From contig NZ_VOPL01000001.1 of assembly GCF_007993065.1 (NCBI RefSeq), positions 124,001 through 188,000 on the forward strand: 64,000 bases of DNA. The letters run 5' to 3'. Positions 44,185 to 53,524 of the stretch are shown here, piece after piece. The translations under genes and the position numbers were made by a program. Every line of letters starts with the position of its first letter. Position 1 is the first letter of the stretch. The DNA comes from Paracoccus aurantiacus. Its GTDB lineage: Bacteria; Pseudomonadota; Alphaproteobacteria; Rhodobacterales; Rhodobacteraceae. The notes beneath the pieces were generated by a model that was not told the origin of the DNA, did no database searches, and saw only the letters and a list, made by a program, of their open reading frames with translations.

Positions 44185-45090
44185 TCAGCCGCTCGGCAGT
44201 GGATAGTTCGCCAGCGTCAGAAGCCGCGACATTTCGGCATGATGCTCTCGCGGCATCAGCGCGAAAAGATCGTCTCTCAGCGTGGGATATTGTGGCGCGC
44301 GTTCAAGGAACATGGCGCGGTGGTAATGCAGGATGCGCGCATCCTCGGTGCCTGACATATCCTCTCGATTCGAGATCGAGTAGTTATAGACATCGGGCAG
44401 CGCCTCATATTCCAGACCGAAACGTTTGATCGTCAACGGCATGGTGATCTGGTCCAGCCAGGGACGCTTCTGGGCAATCGAACAGTTCCAGTCGAAATCG
44501 CTGGCCGTTTCCAGCCAGAGCTGGCCGAAATGCTTGCCGTCATGGACCGCTGAATTCGCAAAGCCCACGAAACCCGCATTGAAATAAGGGTAATAGCTGC
44601 GCTGCGCGCCACGCGTCAGGGTGACGCGGTCGGTGGGCAGGTCCATGCCGTAATGGGCATAGGCCCGCCGCCAGCGATCATTCTGCTCGCCCCATGTCGG
44701 AACACCTTCGGGCACCGCGAACACGGTCCCGGCCCTTTCAAAATCCAGTTCCGGGAAGGGGCGCAGGCAGACCATGTCGGTATCTAGAAACAGCGTCGCC
44801 TCGCTGTCCCGGCACTCCGCCGCTGCAAGCAGCTTGTTGCCATGCGGATAGTCCTTCTTCCACATCCCGTCAGCGTCCCGCAGCTGGCAGACACGAACCC
44901 CGCAAAGGTCGAACAGCGCCTGCGTCGCCGGGCTGAGCTTGCCGAATGCGCGTTCGGGCGCATAGGCGACAAGCTCCGTCGCTGGGGTATCCGCGAGCTG
45001 GCGGTATAGCGATGAGACAAGCAGAAGCGATTGCGCCTGAAGCCTTTCGCCATCGACGATAAAGATGATTGAGAGGGATCTGTTCATCAT
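44185..45090 (-). CDS. glycosyltransferase-like protein with nucleotide-sugar fold
   Basis: A 301-residue soluble protein. The start was set at ATG 45090 (ATG 45087 is equally possible) because AGGTGG lies 5 bases upstream; the frame runs to 45126. The core is a GT-A-like Rossmann region with a DxD motif in ATLFLDTDMVCLRPFPE, and later YFNAGFVGF and LHYHRAMF, as in GT8-type or related nucleotide-diphospho-sugar transferases. No signal or membrane span is seen. Its position facing manCB suggests a role in mannose-containing surface sugars, but the acceptor is unknown. Confidence 0.7.
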   Translation of the reverse strand: MMNRSLSIIFIVDGERLQAQSLLLVSSLYRQLADTPATELVAYAPERAFGKLSPATQALFDLCGVRVCQLRDADGMWKKDYPHGNKLLAAAECRDSEATLFLDTDMVCLRPFPELDFERAGTVFAVPEGVPTWGEQNDRWRRAYAHYGMDLPTDRVTLTRGAQRSYYPYFNAGFVGFANSAVHDGKHFGQLWLETASDFDWNCSIAQKRPWLDQITMPLTIKRFGLEYEALPDVYNYSISNREDMSGTEDARILHYHRAMFLERAPQYPTLRDDLFALMPREHHAEMSRLLTLANYPLPSG

Positions 45091-45211
45091 CGTGCCCACC
45101 TGATTTCGCTGCAGGTTATGCGACACGGACGTCGCGGACCACCGGCTTATGCGGAAAATTGCGCGAACCCAAGCGGTTCCGCAGCGCGCAAAAGCATTTG
45201 CGATCCGGCTG

Positions 45212-46090
45212 CTACAGCTTTTTCAGCGCCAGATCGGCGCGCGCGGCAAAGCTGTCCTCGCCCGGATCCAGCGCCATGTCGCCGATGCGTTGCTGCCACT
45301 CGACCGTCGCCTGCGCCAGACCATTCGGCAGGCCGAGTTCTTCCAACGTGATTGCAACCTCGCGCATTTCGGCGGCGCGCCGGCGTCCGTGGACCATCAT
45401 GCGTTCGAGATTGTACGCCGCCTGCTTCGGCCAGTCGATTTCGGGGTTCGAGGCCGAAAGCGAGGCCAGCACCTTCTCCTCGACGCCCGCGCGCCGTGCG
45501 GCAAGCAGACATTCGGCGGTCAGCGCCTCCATCCCCTTTATCATGACCGAACGCATCATCTTTATCGAAGACGCATCGCCGATATTCTCGCCCATGACGC
45601 GCGCGTTCATCCCCATCGCCCCAAGAACCTCTGCCGCGTCTTTCGCATGCGGCCCGGCGATCAGAAGCGGGGTCTTGTGCATCTTGGGATAAACCGGGGC
45701 CATGATGGCAATATCGACATAGCGCCCGCCTGCCGCGTCGATGGTTGCTGCCGAGCGCCGCTTTGCGCCGGGCGAGCAGGAATTGCCGTCGAACCAGAAG
45801 CTGCCTTGCCTCAGCAATTCCGCGCATTCCTCGGCTGCGGCGGTGGCACGATCGGCTGTGACAAGGCAGAAGACCGCATCGGCAGCTTCAAGCGCGGCTG
45901 CGCGGTTGCCGGTCAGCGTCACACCCGCACGTGCCGCGCGCTCTTTTGGCAGGGCGGCAAGCTTCGGTTCCGCGACCTTTATGTCGTAGGCCCGGCTTCG
46001 GCCCGCGATCTCGGGACCGAGACCGGTCGCGAAAGCCTCTGCCGCTTCGCCGAAGCCGATAAAGCCGAGAGTGGGATTGTCGGTATTCAT
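45212..46090 (-). CDS. NAD(P)-dependent dehydrogenase, 3-hydroxyisobutyrate dehydrogenase-like with DUF1932 domain
   Basis: A 292-residue beta-hydroxyacid dehydrogenase relative. ATG 46090 is preceded by GGAGG; the frame from 46144 has no such site. The N-terminal Rossmann motif is LGFIGFGEAAEAFA. FDGNSCSPGAKRR corresponds to the substrate-binding signature region, and the catalytic-Lys helix is in DASSIKMMRSVMIKG. The C-terminal helical domain fits DUF1932. Relatives such as LtnD act on four-carbon sugar acids, so a hydroxy-acid substrate is plausible. An AbrB-type membrane protein gene is divergent. Confidence 0.82.
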   Translation of the reverse strand: MNTDNPTLGFIGFGEAAEAFATGLGPEIAGRSRAYDIKVAEPKLAALPKERAARAGVTLTGNRAAALEAADAVFCLVTADRATAAAEECAELLRQGSFWFDGNSCSPGAKRRSAATIDAAGGRYVDIAIMAPVYPKMHKTPLLIAGPHAKDAAEVLGAMGMNARVMGENIGDASSIKMMRSVMIKGMEALTAECLLAARRAGVEEKVLASLSASNPEIDWPKQAAYNLERMMVHGRRRAAEMREVAITLEELGLPNGLAQATVEWQQRIGDMALDPGEDSFAARADLALKKL

Positions 46091-46147
46091 GATATCCTCC
46101 GCCCTTGCGCGGCGATTGGACCCGATCAACACCGTGCCGCGCAAGCC

Positions 46148-46165
46148 ATAATAGCTTGTTCTTAT
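46148..46165. promoter_or_regulatory. ATAA-N10-TTAT dyad in a divergent promoter region, LysR-type-like site
   Basis: ATAA (46148-46151) and TTAT (46162-46165) form an imperfect 18-bp dyad in an AT-rich patch between the divergent DUF1932 and AbrB-type genes. LysR-type regulators bind such T-N11-A-like dyads. No LysR gene is present nearby, so this is tentative. Confidence 0.3.
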
Positions 46166-46236
46166 CTTGTCGGACGCGGTTTGGAATTGAATCCTGCGAG
46201 CGGGCAGGTCAAAACCACGCTGGTATCGGAGGAGTG

Positions 46237-46305
46237 ATGCAAAGACCTGCCAGTTCCCGAAACGAGCGGCTGCCGCGTGCCGGCCAGCCGATGCGTTGCG
46301 CGTGA
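46237..46305 (+). CDS. possible 22-residue leader peptide coupled to the AbrB-type gene
   Basis: A short frame, ATG 46237 to TGA 46303-46305, encodes MQRPASSRNERLPRAGQPMR followed by CA. GGAGG lies at 46228-46232, the best ribosome site in the region, while the AbrB-type gene has none. The TGA overlaps the GTG at 46302 as GTGA, so ribosomes ending here could start the membrane-protein gene. The peptide is Arg/Pro rich and resembles no family I know. It may simply be the true upstream coupling unit or an artefact. Confidence 0.35.
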   Translation: MQRPASSRNERLPRAGQPMRCA

Positions 46306-47366
46306 CCCGGCTGTTCCGGCCGCGCCACGGTTTTCTGCGGCTTGCCCTGATCTATCTTGCGGGCGCCGTGATCGGCTGGCTGGGGACGCTGGCGGGCCTG
46401 CCACTGCCTTACATGATCGGACCGCTGCTGATGACGGCCGCGCTGTCGCTTTCGCAGCGGCTGACCGCGCCTTTGCCGGTGAGGACACGACCCTTCGGTC
46501 AGGCGGTTGTCGCATCGACAGTCGGGCTTGCCTTCACGCCTGCGGCGCTGCGTGCCGTGATCGAGGCGATGCCGCTGCTGATCGTCATGTCGGCCATGAC
46601 GGCAAGCCTCGCGCTTGCGGTTTCGGTCCTGCAGGCGCGGCTGTCAGGCGCGCGGCTGTCGCGCATGGTGCTTGCGACCTTCCCGGTCGCGCCGGTCGAA
46701 TCCGCGGTCATCGCCGAAAGCGTCGGTATCCCGCCCGCGCCCGTCGTCATGGCACAGACGCTGCGCATTGCCGCCATCGTCGTTTCGGTGCCGCTGCTTA
46801 TTTATGCCATTGACGGTCGGCCACAGATCGCCGCCCTTCCGGCAAGTGCGGGCTGGAACCCGGCGGGGCTGATCGTGCTGATCGCGGTTGCGGCGGGGGG
46901 CGGGTTCCTGTTCAGGCTGCTCGGTTGGGCCAATCCGTTCTTTCTGGGTCCGCTGGCCGCTGCCGGTGCGGTGACGGCGGCGGGATTTGAGCTGCCGCAT
47001 TACCCTGCGGTGATGCTAGCGGCTGCGCAGATTCTGCTGGGCGCATGGCTTGGTTCGACCTTTCAGCCGCATCTGTTCAGGGGTGCGCGCCGCGAGATGG
47101 TCGTATCGCTTGGCGGCACGCTGCTGATGCTGACACTGACATGCGCGGGCGCGGTGATGTTGTCGCGCCTGACTGGCATCGGCTGGGAGGTGCTGGTTCT
47201 TGGCGTGGCACCCGGCGGTGTCACCGAAATGGCGTTGACGGCGCAGTATCTGCATCTCGACCCGTCGCTGGTGACGGCGGCGCATGTCGTGCGCATCTTC
47301 ATGCTGATGCCGCTGGCTCGGCCGCTGATCCGGCTGGTCGGGCGGATCGAGGCGCGTAGCGGCTAG
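46302..47366 (+). CDS. AbrB-family membrane protein (COG3180 type)
   Basis: A 354-residue polytopic protein with about ten hydrophobic segments. It is made of two repeats of the membrane AbrB domain, visible as the paired LPYMIGPLLM and ANPFFLGPLAAAGAVT segments. These proteins are often mislabelled ammonia monooxygenase or AbrB regulator; they are probably transporters or transport-linked. The start is uncertain: GTG 46302 overlaps the stop of a short upstream frame, and TTG 46296 is the alternative; neither has its own ribosome site. Neighbouring DUF1932 and isocitrate-type dehydrogenases suggest transport of an organic acid. Confidence 0.82.
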   Translation: MTRLFRPRHGFLRLALIYLAGAVIGWLGTLAGLPLPYMIGPLLMTAALSLSQRLTAPLPVRTRPFGQAVVASTVGLAFTPAALRAVIEAMPLLIVMSAMTASLALAVSVLQARLSGARLSRMVLATFPVAPVESAVIAESVGIPPAPVVMAQTLRIAAIVVSVPLLIYAIDGRPQIAALPASAGWNPAGLIVLIAVAAGGGFLFRLLGWANPFFLGPLAAAGAVTAAGFELPHYPAVMLAAAQILLGAWLGSTFQPHLFRGARREMVVSLGGTLLMLTLTCAGAVMLSRLTGIGWEVLVLGVAPGGVTEMALTAQYLHLDPSLVTAAHVVRIFMLMPLARPLIRLVGRIEARSG

Positions 47367-47381
47367 GGGGCCGCTGACGCG

Positions 47382-48446
47382 TCAACCGGCCAGTTGGGTG
47401 CTGACGGCCTGTGCGAATGCCTGCGTGTTCAGATCGCCGCCAAGGTCGCGGGTCCTGGTGGCCGGATCGGCAAGGCACCGTTCCAGCGCATCAAGAACGG
47501 ACCTGCCGGCAGCCAGCAGGTCCGGGCGTTCATGCCGTGCGCCCAGCCATTCCAGCAGCATCCCCATCGACCCGATCAGCGAGGCAGGATTTGCGATACC
47601 CTTGCCAGCGATATCCGGCGCAGAGCCGTGTTGCGCCTGCGCCATCGCGTGATCGGCCCCGGCATTCAGCGACGCTGCGAGGCCGAGACTTCCCGAAAGC
47701 TCGGACGCGAGGTCGGACAGAATATCGCCGAACATGTTCGTGGTCACAATAACGTCGAAATCGGCGGGCCGGCGCACAAGATGGGCGCAGGCGGCGTCAA
47801 CAATTAGCTCCTCATAGTTGATTTCACGATGGCGTTCCGCGACCTCTCGGCAGCATGCCAGAAACAGCCCATCCGTCAGGCGCAGCACGTTCTGCTTGTG
47901 GACCGCAGTGACCTTGCCGCGCCGCCCGGCCGCGCCAGCGAATGCGGCTTCGGCGATACGCATCGACGCCTGCCGTGTGATCCGTCGCATTGCCAGCGTG
48001 ACATCTTCTGTCACCTGCAACTCTCCCGGCCCAGAATGCATCGAGCGGTCGGCGTAGAAGCCTTCGGTGTTCTCGCGATAGATGACCATATCGAAGCGCG
48101 CCCCGGTCGCCGAAGGCAGATGATCTCGCGTCCGCGCCGGTCGGATATTGGCATAGAGATCGAGCCGCTTGCGAAGCTCTCCCGATGGGTTCAGCCCGCC
48201 CTGGTCGCGCGGCGGATAGCCCAGATGCGAGACCGGCCCGAGGATCAGCCCGTCGGCACTGCGCGCCGCTTCGAACGCGGCTTCCGGGAATGTGCTGCCC
48301 TGCGAGGCAAGCGCCGTCTCGCCGATCTCGATTTCGCTCAGATCGAACGCAAGACCGTGCTTTGTCGCGAAAGTTTCCAGAACCATCCGCGTGGCTGCGG
48401 TGATTTCTGGGCCAATCCCGTCGCCGGGCAGGAAAGCTATCTTCAT
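47382..48446 (-). CDS. isocitrate/isopropylmalate/tartrate dehydrogenase family protein
   Basis: A 354-residue NAD(P)-dependent beta-decarboxylating dehydrogenase. ATG 48446 follows GAGGGG; the frame extends 6 codons further without support. Family marks are FLPGDGIGPEI near the start, RPARTR for substrate carboxylate binding, VIYRENTEGFYADR, and the metal-binding NMFGDILSDLASELSGSLGL with its Asp pair. It lacks clear traits of leuB and is shorter than NADP-Icd, so tartrate/malate-type or a homoisocitrate-like role is possible. It converges with the AbrB-type gene 15 bp away. Confidence 0.85.
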   Translation of the reverse strand: MKIAFLPGDGIGPEITAATRMVLETFATKHGLAFDLSEIEIGETALASQGSTFPEAAFEAARSADGLILGPVSHLGYPPRDQGGLNPSGELRKRLDLYANIRPARTRDHLPSATGARFDMVIYRENTEGFYADRSMHSGPGELQVTEDVTLAMRRITRQASMRIAEAAFAGAAGRRGKVTAVHKQNVLRLTDGLFLACCREVAERHREINYEELIVDAACAHLVRRPADFDVIVTTNMFGDILSDLASELSGSLGLAASLNAGADHAMAQAQHGSAPDIAGKGIANPASLIGSMGMLLEWLGARHERPDLLAAGRSVLDALERCLADPATRTRDLGGDLNTQAFAQAVSTQLAG

Positions 48447-48524
48447 CTGTCGTTCCCCTCGCATGCGTTCCCGGTGGCGCTGATCCAGCCTGCAAAAAGA
48501 CCGGGCGCAGCGCCGCGCAGGGCC

Positions 48525-49139
48525 TCAGCGCGTCAGGTAGATGACGTTCATCTGCGATTCCAGCGCGGGATCGGGGAAAATCATCCGCGCGCGATCGCGA
48601 GAGACTACTTCTACCAACGCGATATCCGACCACACCTGTCCGATGACGGGCGCGTTCAGCGGATCGGGGGCCAGGGCGGCATAATCGGGGACTTCGCTTC
48701 CCTGAACGAAGCCGGTGCCAAGATAGATCAGCCGCCCGGCATCTTCGTGGACCGTCCCGCGTGTGCGCTGCGAGCCCGAGGTCTTCTCGAAGCTGTTACC
48801 TTCAACCCGGCAGTCGAAATTGCCATAGACGATCAGCGCCGAGCTTTCGCCCGCCTTGATCGTCCGGCACTTCCAGTCGCCCTGCAGGGCATCCATCGCT
48901 TCGTTCGGCGGCATGGCCGGCCCGCGCAGCGACTGCACCAGCATCGCGACGTCGTCAGAGTTTTCGCTGTTGAAGGCCTGACGCAGCGCGCCGCTGAAAT
49001 GGACGCTGAAATTGTTCAGCCGGTCGGCATCGTCCGGCCTCACCGTCGTGCCGTCGCTGAGTGTCATGGGCCCTGTCTCCTGTCCATAAACAGGCAGGCT
49101 CAGGCACAGTGTCAGGGCGGCAATGGCGGTTCTTCGCAT
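48525..49139 (-). CDS. secreted hypothetical protein, probably DUF4893
   Basis: A 204-residue protein with a clear signal peptide (MRRTAIAALTLCLSLPVYGQ). The mature part has conserved-looking segments LQGDWKCRTIKAG and YGNFDCR with two cysteines that may form a disulfide, then YLGTGFVQG and VWSDIALVEVV. This pattern fits my memory of DUF4893, whose function is unknown. It is the last gene of the pth-DUF2332-DUF2237 run, 21 bp behind DUF2237. It likely folds in the periplasm. Confidence 0.7.
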   Translation of the reverse strand: MRRTAIAALTLCLSLPVYGQETGPMTLSDGTTVRPDDADRLNNFSVHFSGALRQAFNSENSDDVAMLVQSLRGPAMPPNEAMDALQGDWKCRTIKAGESSALIVYGNFDCRVEGNSFEKTSGSQRTRGTVHEDAGRLIYLGTGFVQGSEVPDYAALAPDPLNAPVIGQVWSDIALVEVVSRDRARMIFPDPALESQMNVIYLTR

Positions 49140-49160
49140 GGTCAGGCTCCGTCGTCTGAT

Positions 49161-49532
49161 CTATGCCTCATCTACTGCGTGGGCGCGCAGAAGTTCCAAG
49201 GGAACCACATCAATTGCCCGTGCATGGGTCGCTTCCAGGACCACCTTCGGCGCGGCGAATTCCTGCGCGGCCTGAAGGAAACGCGCGGCACAAAGGCACC
49301 ACTGATCGCCGGGTTTCAGCCCCGGAAAACGGAATTCGGGCCGTGGCGTGGACAGGTCGTTGCCAAGATATTTCGAAAGGGCCAGAAACTCTGCCGTCAC
49401 GATCACGCAGACCGTATGGCTGCCCTGATCCTGCGCCGAGGTGTTGCAGCACCCATCGCGAAAGAACCCGGTCAACGGATCGGTCGAGCAGGGGGCGAGT
49501 GGTCCGCCCAGGACATTCAGCGATGGTTCCAT
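49161..49532 (-). CDS. DUF2237 family protein
   Basis: A 123-residue cytoplasmic protein. ATG 49532 is preceded by AGGAGG about 5 bases upstream; the frame open to 49559 would add unsupported residues. Conserved features of DUF2237 are visible: NVLGGPLAPCS at the start, FRDGCCNTS, SHTVCVIVT, and PGDQWCLCAARFLQA. The many conserved cysteines hint at metal or redox chemistry, but no function is established. It lies 30 bp after DUF2332 in the pth operon. Confidence 0.85.
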   Translation of the reverse strand: MEPSLNVLGGPLAPCSTDPLTGFFRDGCCNTSAQDQGSHTVCVIVTAEFLALSKYLGNDLSTPRPEFRFPGLKPGDQWCLCAARFLQAAQEFAAPKVVLEATHARAIDVVPLELLRAHAVDEA

Positions 49533-49562
49533 TGGACCCTCCTGATCGCGATTGGGCAAGTC

Positions 49563-50597
49563 TTACAGTTCCTGCGGCTGCCAGTCGATCCAGCGACCGT
49601 GGAAATCGGCGCGCCCCAGGTGCCACCGGCGATGCTCACCCGCCCAAAGATCAAGCGTCAGCGCCGCGCCGCCCGGTCGATTGTCGGCCTCCATCGCGAA
49701 ATGGGCAAGCGGGTCCGTGCTGCTGGCTGCGGCACCGGCACGGGACAGCCGCGCGGTGACGCGGCGCTGGGTTTCGGGTGGGAAATACTGGAAGGCGATG
49801 GTGTGATACACAAAGCTCAGCGCACCTTCGCGAGCCAGGGGAACGTGGTCGAGCCAATCCGCGGCATCCCCCCGCTCGACGCTCGGCGGATGGGTAGTGG
49901 CATGGGCGATCGCGGCATCAAGCCGTGCCAGCCGGTCGGGTTGATCGGGCCAGATATAGGCGCGCATGCGCAGCGGGTCGGACCGATCAAGCGGTGCAAG
50001 ATCGACACCGCGCCGCACCGTAGTTGTCAATTCGGTTGCCATGGGCGCCGACCCCGACCAATCGGGCCGCAGGATCAGTGGCGCTTCAGCAGGTCCGATA
50101 CGTTTCCCTTTTACTTCAATTGCATAATCTGGAAAATTCAGGTTAAGACCGGCACTTGCGCCAAGTTCTGACAGGGCCAGCGGCAGGCTGTGGTCAAGCT
50201 GCTGCACGGCAAAGGCTGCTGCCGCAATCAGCGCGGCCGACCGACCCACTTCATTCGTCTGGGGGGCAAAATTCAGCCAGTCGAGAATGCGCACCTGATG
50301 CGCGGCAATTGCATCCTGCAGCAGGCTCTCTGGTGCCTCGCCCCGCGCATAGGCGGCCGCCAGATCGGGGGCCGAACCGTCCAGCACAAGCCCATGCAGT
50401 GCCCCGGCAAGACGCAGCGGGACCGAGGCGCCGCGGGACGAGATGTCGCCGTGCCAGCCCCGCACCTTTGCGGCGACGGCTCCGCTGTCCTGTGACAGAA
50501 TATTGCCAAGGTTTTCAACGATCCGCGCGGTCAGATCCGAGCCGAGCTGCCGACAGGATTGCGCCTGATCGTCAAAGGCGGCACGAATATGCGTCAC
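49563..50597 (-). CDS. DUF2332 family protein
   Basis: A 344-residue cytoplasmic protein of the DUF2332 type. Recognisable segments are [19 protein letters not shown], resembling a glycine-rich cofactor loop, [28 protein letters not shown] and [13 protein letters not shown]. Part of the fold suggests a methyltransferase-like Rossmann domain, but no motif is decisive. Its ATG overlaps the pth stop by 4 bases, so it is co-expressed with peptidyl-tRNA hydrolase. Function unknown. Confidence 0.82.
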   Translation of the reverse strand: MTHIRAAFDDQAQSCRQLGSDLTARIVENLGNILSQDSGAVAAKVRGWHGDISSRGASVPLRLAGALHGLVLDGSAPDLAAAYARGEAPESLLQDAIAAHQVRILDWLNFAPQTNEVGRSAALIAAAAFAVQQLDHSLPLALSELGASAGLNLNFPDYAIEVKGKRIGPAEAPLILRPDWSGSAPMATELTTTVRRGVDLAPLDRSDPLRMRAYIWPDQPDRLARLDAAIAHATTHPPSVERGDAADWLDHVPLAREGALSFVYHTIAFQYFPPETQRRVTARLSRAGAAASSTDPLAHFAMEADNRPGGAALTLDLWAGEHRRWHLGRADFHGRWIDWQPQEL

Positions 50598-51292
50598 CTG
50601 AACCGGCCCGCGAGGGACTGAAGCTTCTCGGCAAGGCTCTGCGCCGGTTTTTCCTCGGGCGTTGGCGGCTTCGGCGCTGGGTTCGGGCGCGCGACCCGCG
50701 CATCGGCCTGCGTCGGTCCGCGCCCCGGATTCATCCGCAGCGCCACCTTGTTCTGAAAGCCCGGCCCGTCGCCCGCTGCCAGCGCCTCGGCCCCGTCCGA
50801 GATCCCGCGCATCAGATCATCCAGCCAATCCGCATCTGACTTGGCGAAATCGGACAGGACATAGCCGGCCACGCGATCCTTGTGACCGGGATGGCCGATG
50901 CCCAGACGGACCCGGTGATATGCCTCGCCGATATGCTGGTGGATCGAGCGCAGGCCGTTATGGCCAGCATGGCCCCCACCCAGCTTCACGCGGCATTTGC
51001 CGGGTGCAAGGTCAAGTTCGTCGTGAACGACGATCACATCTTCTGGCTGGATCTTCAGATAGCGCATGGCCTCGCCGACCGACTGGCCCGACAGGTTCAT
51101 GAAGGTCGCGGGCTTCAGCAGCATGACCTTTTCGGACCCGAGACGGCCTTCCGCGACCTCGCCCTGAAAGCGCGAGCGCCACGGGGAAAAGCCGTGATCG
51201 CCCGCGATCCGGTCCACCGCCATGAAGCCGATATTATGGCGGTTCGCTGCGTATTTCGCGCCCGGATTGCCAAGCCCAACGATCAGTTTCAT
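50594..51292 (-). CDS. pth: peptidyl-tRNA hydrolase
   Basis: A 232-residue Pth that frees tRNA from peptidyl-tRNAs dropped by the ribosome. Signatures: [20 protein letters not shown] with the catalytic His in [17 protein letters not shown], and [19 protein letters not shown]. The C-terminal 40 residues beyond the catalytic core are Pro/Lys rich (about 185-225), longer than in E. coli (194 residues) but seen in other Rhodobacteraceae. It starts the operon that continues into DUF2332, DUF2237 and DUF4893, and is divergent from clpP. Confidence 0.97.
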   Translation of the reverse strand: MKLIVGLGNPGAKYAANRHNIGFMAVDRIAGDHGFSPWRSRFQGEVAEGRLGSEKVMLLKPATFMNLSGQSVGEAMRYLKIQPEDVIVVHDELDLAPGKCRVKLGGGHAGHNGLRSIHQHIGEAYHRVRLGIGHPGHKDRVAGYVLSDFAKSDADWLDDLMRGISDGAEALAAGDGPGFQNKVALRMNPGRGPTQADARVARPNPAPKPPTPEEKPAQSLAEKLQSLAGRFR

Positions 51293-51454
51293 GCCGTTAT
51301 CCGTCCAGATTCAAACTCAAATTCGATCCATCCCTTGCGGATGAGATCGGGCGTAAATAAGACTCTGTCAACCTTTCGAAGGTAGAACACCGCTCTGCCG
51401 GGGTCCGCTCCGGCCTCGAATCGACAGGGCGAAGGTAATCGGGCAGGAAAAGAC

Positions 51455-52087
51455 ATGATCGATCCGGCAGAATTCTACATGAACACGCTTGTCCCCATGG
51501 TGGTCGAACAGACCTCACGCGGGGAACGGGCCTACGATATTTTCTCGCGGCTGCTGAAGGAACGGATTATCTTCGTCTCGGGTCCCGTGCATGACGGAAT
51601 GTCGACGCTGATCTGCGCACAGCTTCTGTTTCTGGAGGCGGAGAACCCGTCCAAGGAAATCTCCATGTATATCAACAGCCCGGGCGGTGTCGTGACGGCC
51701 GGTCTGTCGATCTATGACACGATGCAGTATATCCGGCCGCGGATTTCGACGCTGGTGATCGGGCAGGCAGCTTCGATGGGTTCGCTGCTGCTTTGCGCCG
51801 GCGAAAAGGGGCAGCGCTATTCGCTGCCGAACAGCCGTATCATGGTCCACCAGCCCTCGGGCGGGTTCCAGGGGCAGGCGACCGATATCCTTATTCATGC
51901 GCGCGAAACCGAAAAGCTGAAGCGCCGCCTGAACGAGATCTATGTCCATCATACCGGCCAGTCGCTGAAAGACGTGGAAGAGGCACTGGAACGTGATCGC
52001 TTCATGTCCCCTGAAGAAGCGAAGGATTGGGGCCTGATTGACGAGGTGCTGAGCCCGCGTGGCAAGGCCGAGGCAGAGACGAAGTGA
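51455..52087 (+). CDS. clpP: ATP-dependent Clp protease proteolytic subunit
   Basis: A 210-residue serine protease subunit that forms the two-ring Clp barrel. The catalytic triad fits Ser107 (GQAASMGS), His132 (IMVHQPSGG) and Asp181 (RDRFM). The N-terminus [20 protein letters not shown] is close to the mature loop that contacts ClpX. An AGGAAA ribosome site precedes the ATG. clpX follows 124 bp downstream on the same strand; hairpins in the gap may modulate read-through. Confidence 0.98.
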   Translation: MIDPAEFYMNTLVPMVVEQTSRGERAYDIFSRLLKERIIFVSGPVHDGMSTLICAQLLFLEAENPSKEISMYINSPGGVVTAGLSIYDTMQYIRPRISTLVIGQAASMGSLLLCAGEKGQRYSLPNSRIMVHQPSGGFQGQATDILIHARETEKLKRRLNEIYVHHTGQSLKDVEEALERDRFMSPEEAKDWGLIDEVLSPRGKAEAETK

Positions 52088-52093
52088 CCCGCG

Positions 52094-52112
52094 ACCGGCC
52101 TTGCGTGCCGGT
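52094..52112 (+). repeat. small hairpin in the clpP-clpX gap
   Basis: ACCGGC (52094-52099) and GCCGGT (52107-52112) pair over 6 bp around a 7-base loop, 7 bp after the clpP stop. A second short stem, GGGGC-CACG-GCCCC, lies around 52135-52148. No T-run follows either, so they may slow decay or partly end the clpP transcript. Confidence 0.3.
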
Positions 52113-52211
52113 GCGAGTTGGGGATTGAGACTTGGGGCCACGGCCCCTAACATGGGCTTACCCGCATCGGGAGCCGGCGGATTTGAACCGCGCAGGACGT
52201 AAGGACGTAGC

Positions 52212-53474
52212 ATGGCGACAGAGACCGACAGCAAGAACACGCTCTATTGCAGCTTCTGCGGCAAGAGCCAGCACGAGGTGCGCAAGCTGATTGCGGGCCC
52301 GACAGTGTTCATCTGCGACGAATGCGTCGAACTCTGCATGGATATCATCCGCGAGGAAACGAAGTCCTCCGGTTTGAAATCCGGCGAAGGGGTGCCGACG
52401 CCGCTGGAAATCTGCCAGGTTCTTGATGATTACGTGATCGGTCAGGAACGCGCCAAGCGTGTTCTTTCGGTGGCGGTGCACAACCATTACAAACGGCTGA
52501 ACCACGGCGCGAAATCCGACATCGAACTGGCGAAGTCGAACATCCTGCTGATTGGTCCGACCGGCTGCGGCAAGACGCTGCTGGCGCAGACGCTCGCGCG
52601 TATTCTGGACGTTCCCTTCACGATGGCCGACGCGACGACCCTGACCGAGGCCGGCTATGTCGGCGAGGATGTCGAGAATATCATTCTCAAGCTGCTTCAG
52701 GCGTCGGAATATAATGTCGAGCGCGCACAGCGCGGTATCGTCTATATCGACGAGGTCGACAAGATCACCCGCAAGTCCGACAACCCCTCGATCACGCGCG
52801 ACGTGTCCGGGGAAGGTGTTCAGCAGGCGCTGCTGAAGATCATGGAAGGCACCGTTGCCAGCGTGCCGCCGCAGGGCGGGCGCAAGCATCCGCAGCAGGA
52901 ATTCCTGCAGGTGGACACGACGAATATCCTGTTCGTTTGCGGTGGTGCATTTGCGGGTCTGGACCGTATCATCGCGCAGCGCAACAAGGGCACGGCGATG
53001 GGTTTCGGTGCCTCGGTCAAGGAAAACGACGACCGCGGTGTCGGCGAACTCTTCAAAGAGCTGGAGCCCGAGGATCTGCTGAAATTCGGCCTGATCCCGG
53101 AATTTGTCGGCCGCCTGCCGGTAATCGCGACCCTGACCGATCTGGACGAGGAAGCGCTGATTATTATTCTGACCAAGCCGAAGAATGCGCTGGTGAAGCA
53201 GTATCAGCGCCTGTTCGATCTGGAAGGCGTCAAGCTGACCTTTACCGAGGACGCGCTCTCTGCCATTGCCAAGCGCGCTATCAAGCGCAAGACGGGCGCG
53301 CGTGGTCTGCGTTCGATCATGGAAGACATCCTGCTGGATACCATGTTCGAATTGCCGGGCCTCGAAAGTGTCGAGGAGGTCGTGGTGAATGAAGAAGCGG
53401 TCGACAATTCGTCGGCAAAGCCCCTGATCATTCATGCCGAGGCGAAGAAGGAAAGCGCCAAGACAGCGGTCTGA
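52212..53474 (+). CDS. clpX: ATP-dependent Clp protease ATP-binding subunit
   Basis: A 420-residue AAA+ unfoldase that feeds substrates to ClpP. The N-terminal zinc domain has YCSFCGKS and [10 protein letters not shown] (four cysteines). Then come Walker [14 protein letters not shown], the pore loop [10 protein letters not shown], Walker [11 protein letters not shown], the IGF-type ClpP-contact region, and sensor 2 in [13 protein letters not shown]. Start ATG 52212 follows AAGGA. A strong hairpin terminator lies 23 bp after the stop. Confidence 0.98.
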   Translation: MATETDSKNTLYCSFCGKSQHEVRKLIAGPTVFICDECVELCMDIIREETKSSGLKSGEGVPTPLEICQVLDDYVIGQERAKRVLSVAVHNHYKRLNHGAKSDIELAKSNILLIGPTGCGKTLLAQTLARILDVPFTMADATTLTEAGYVGEDVENIILKLLQASEYNVERAQRGIVYIDEVDKITRKSDNPSITRDVSGEGVQQALLKIMEGTVASVPPQGGRKHPQQEFLQVDTTNILFVCGGAFAGLDRIIAQRNKGTAMGFGASVKENDDRGVGELFKELEPEDLLKFGLIPEFVGRLPVIATLTDLDEEALIIILTKPKNALVKQYQRLFDLEGVKLTFTEDALSAIAKRAIKRKTGARGLRSIMEDILLDTMFELPGLESVEEVVVNEEAVDNSSAKPLIIHAEAKKESAKTAV

Positions 53475-53497
53475 TCGCACCCGCATCGCATCATTCA

Positions 53498-53524
53498 AAA
53501 GGCCGGGGCATGTCCCCGGCCTTT
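53498..53524 (+). terminator. rho-independent-like terminator after clpX
   Basis: AAAGGCCGGGG (53498-53508) and CCCCGGCCTTT (53514-53524) form a perfect 11-bp stem with a 5-base loop CATGT, ending in TTT then GCGTTT. It is 23 bp past the clpX stop. Confidence 0.85.

Noticed and set aside
52170..52200. A minus-strand stretch resembling a tRNA T-arm (GGTTCAAATCC) before clpX
   Set aside because: Only the T-loop-like part fits; the stem has a mismatch, and a tRNA would need to run into the clpX coding start. No anticodon or acceptor stem was found.
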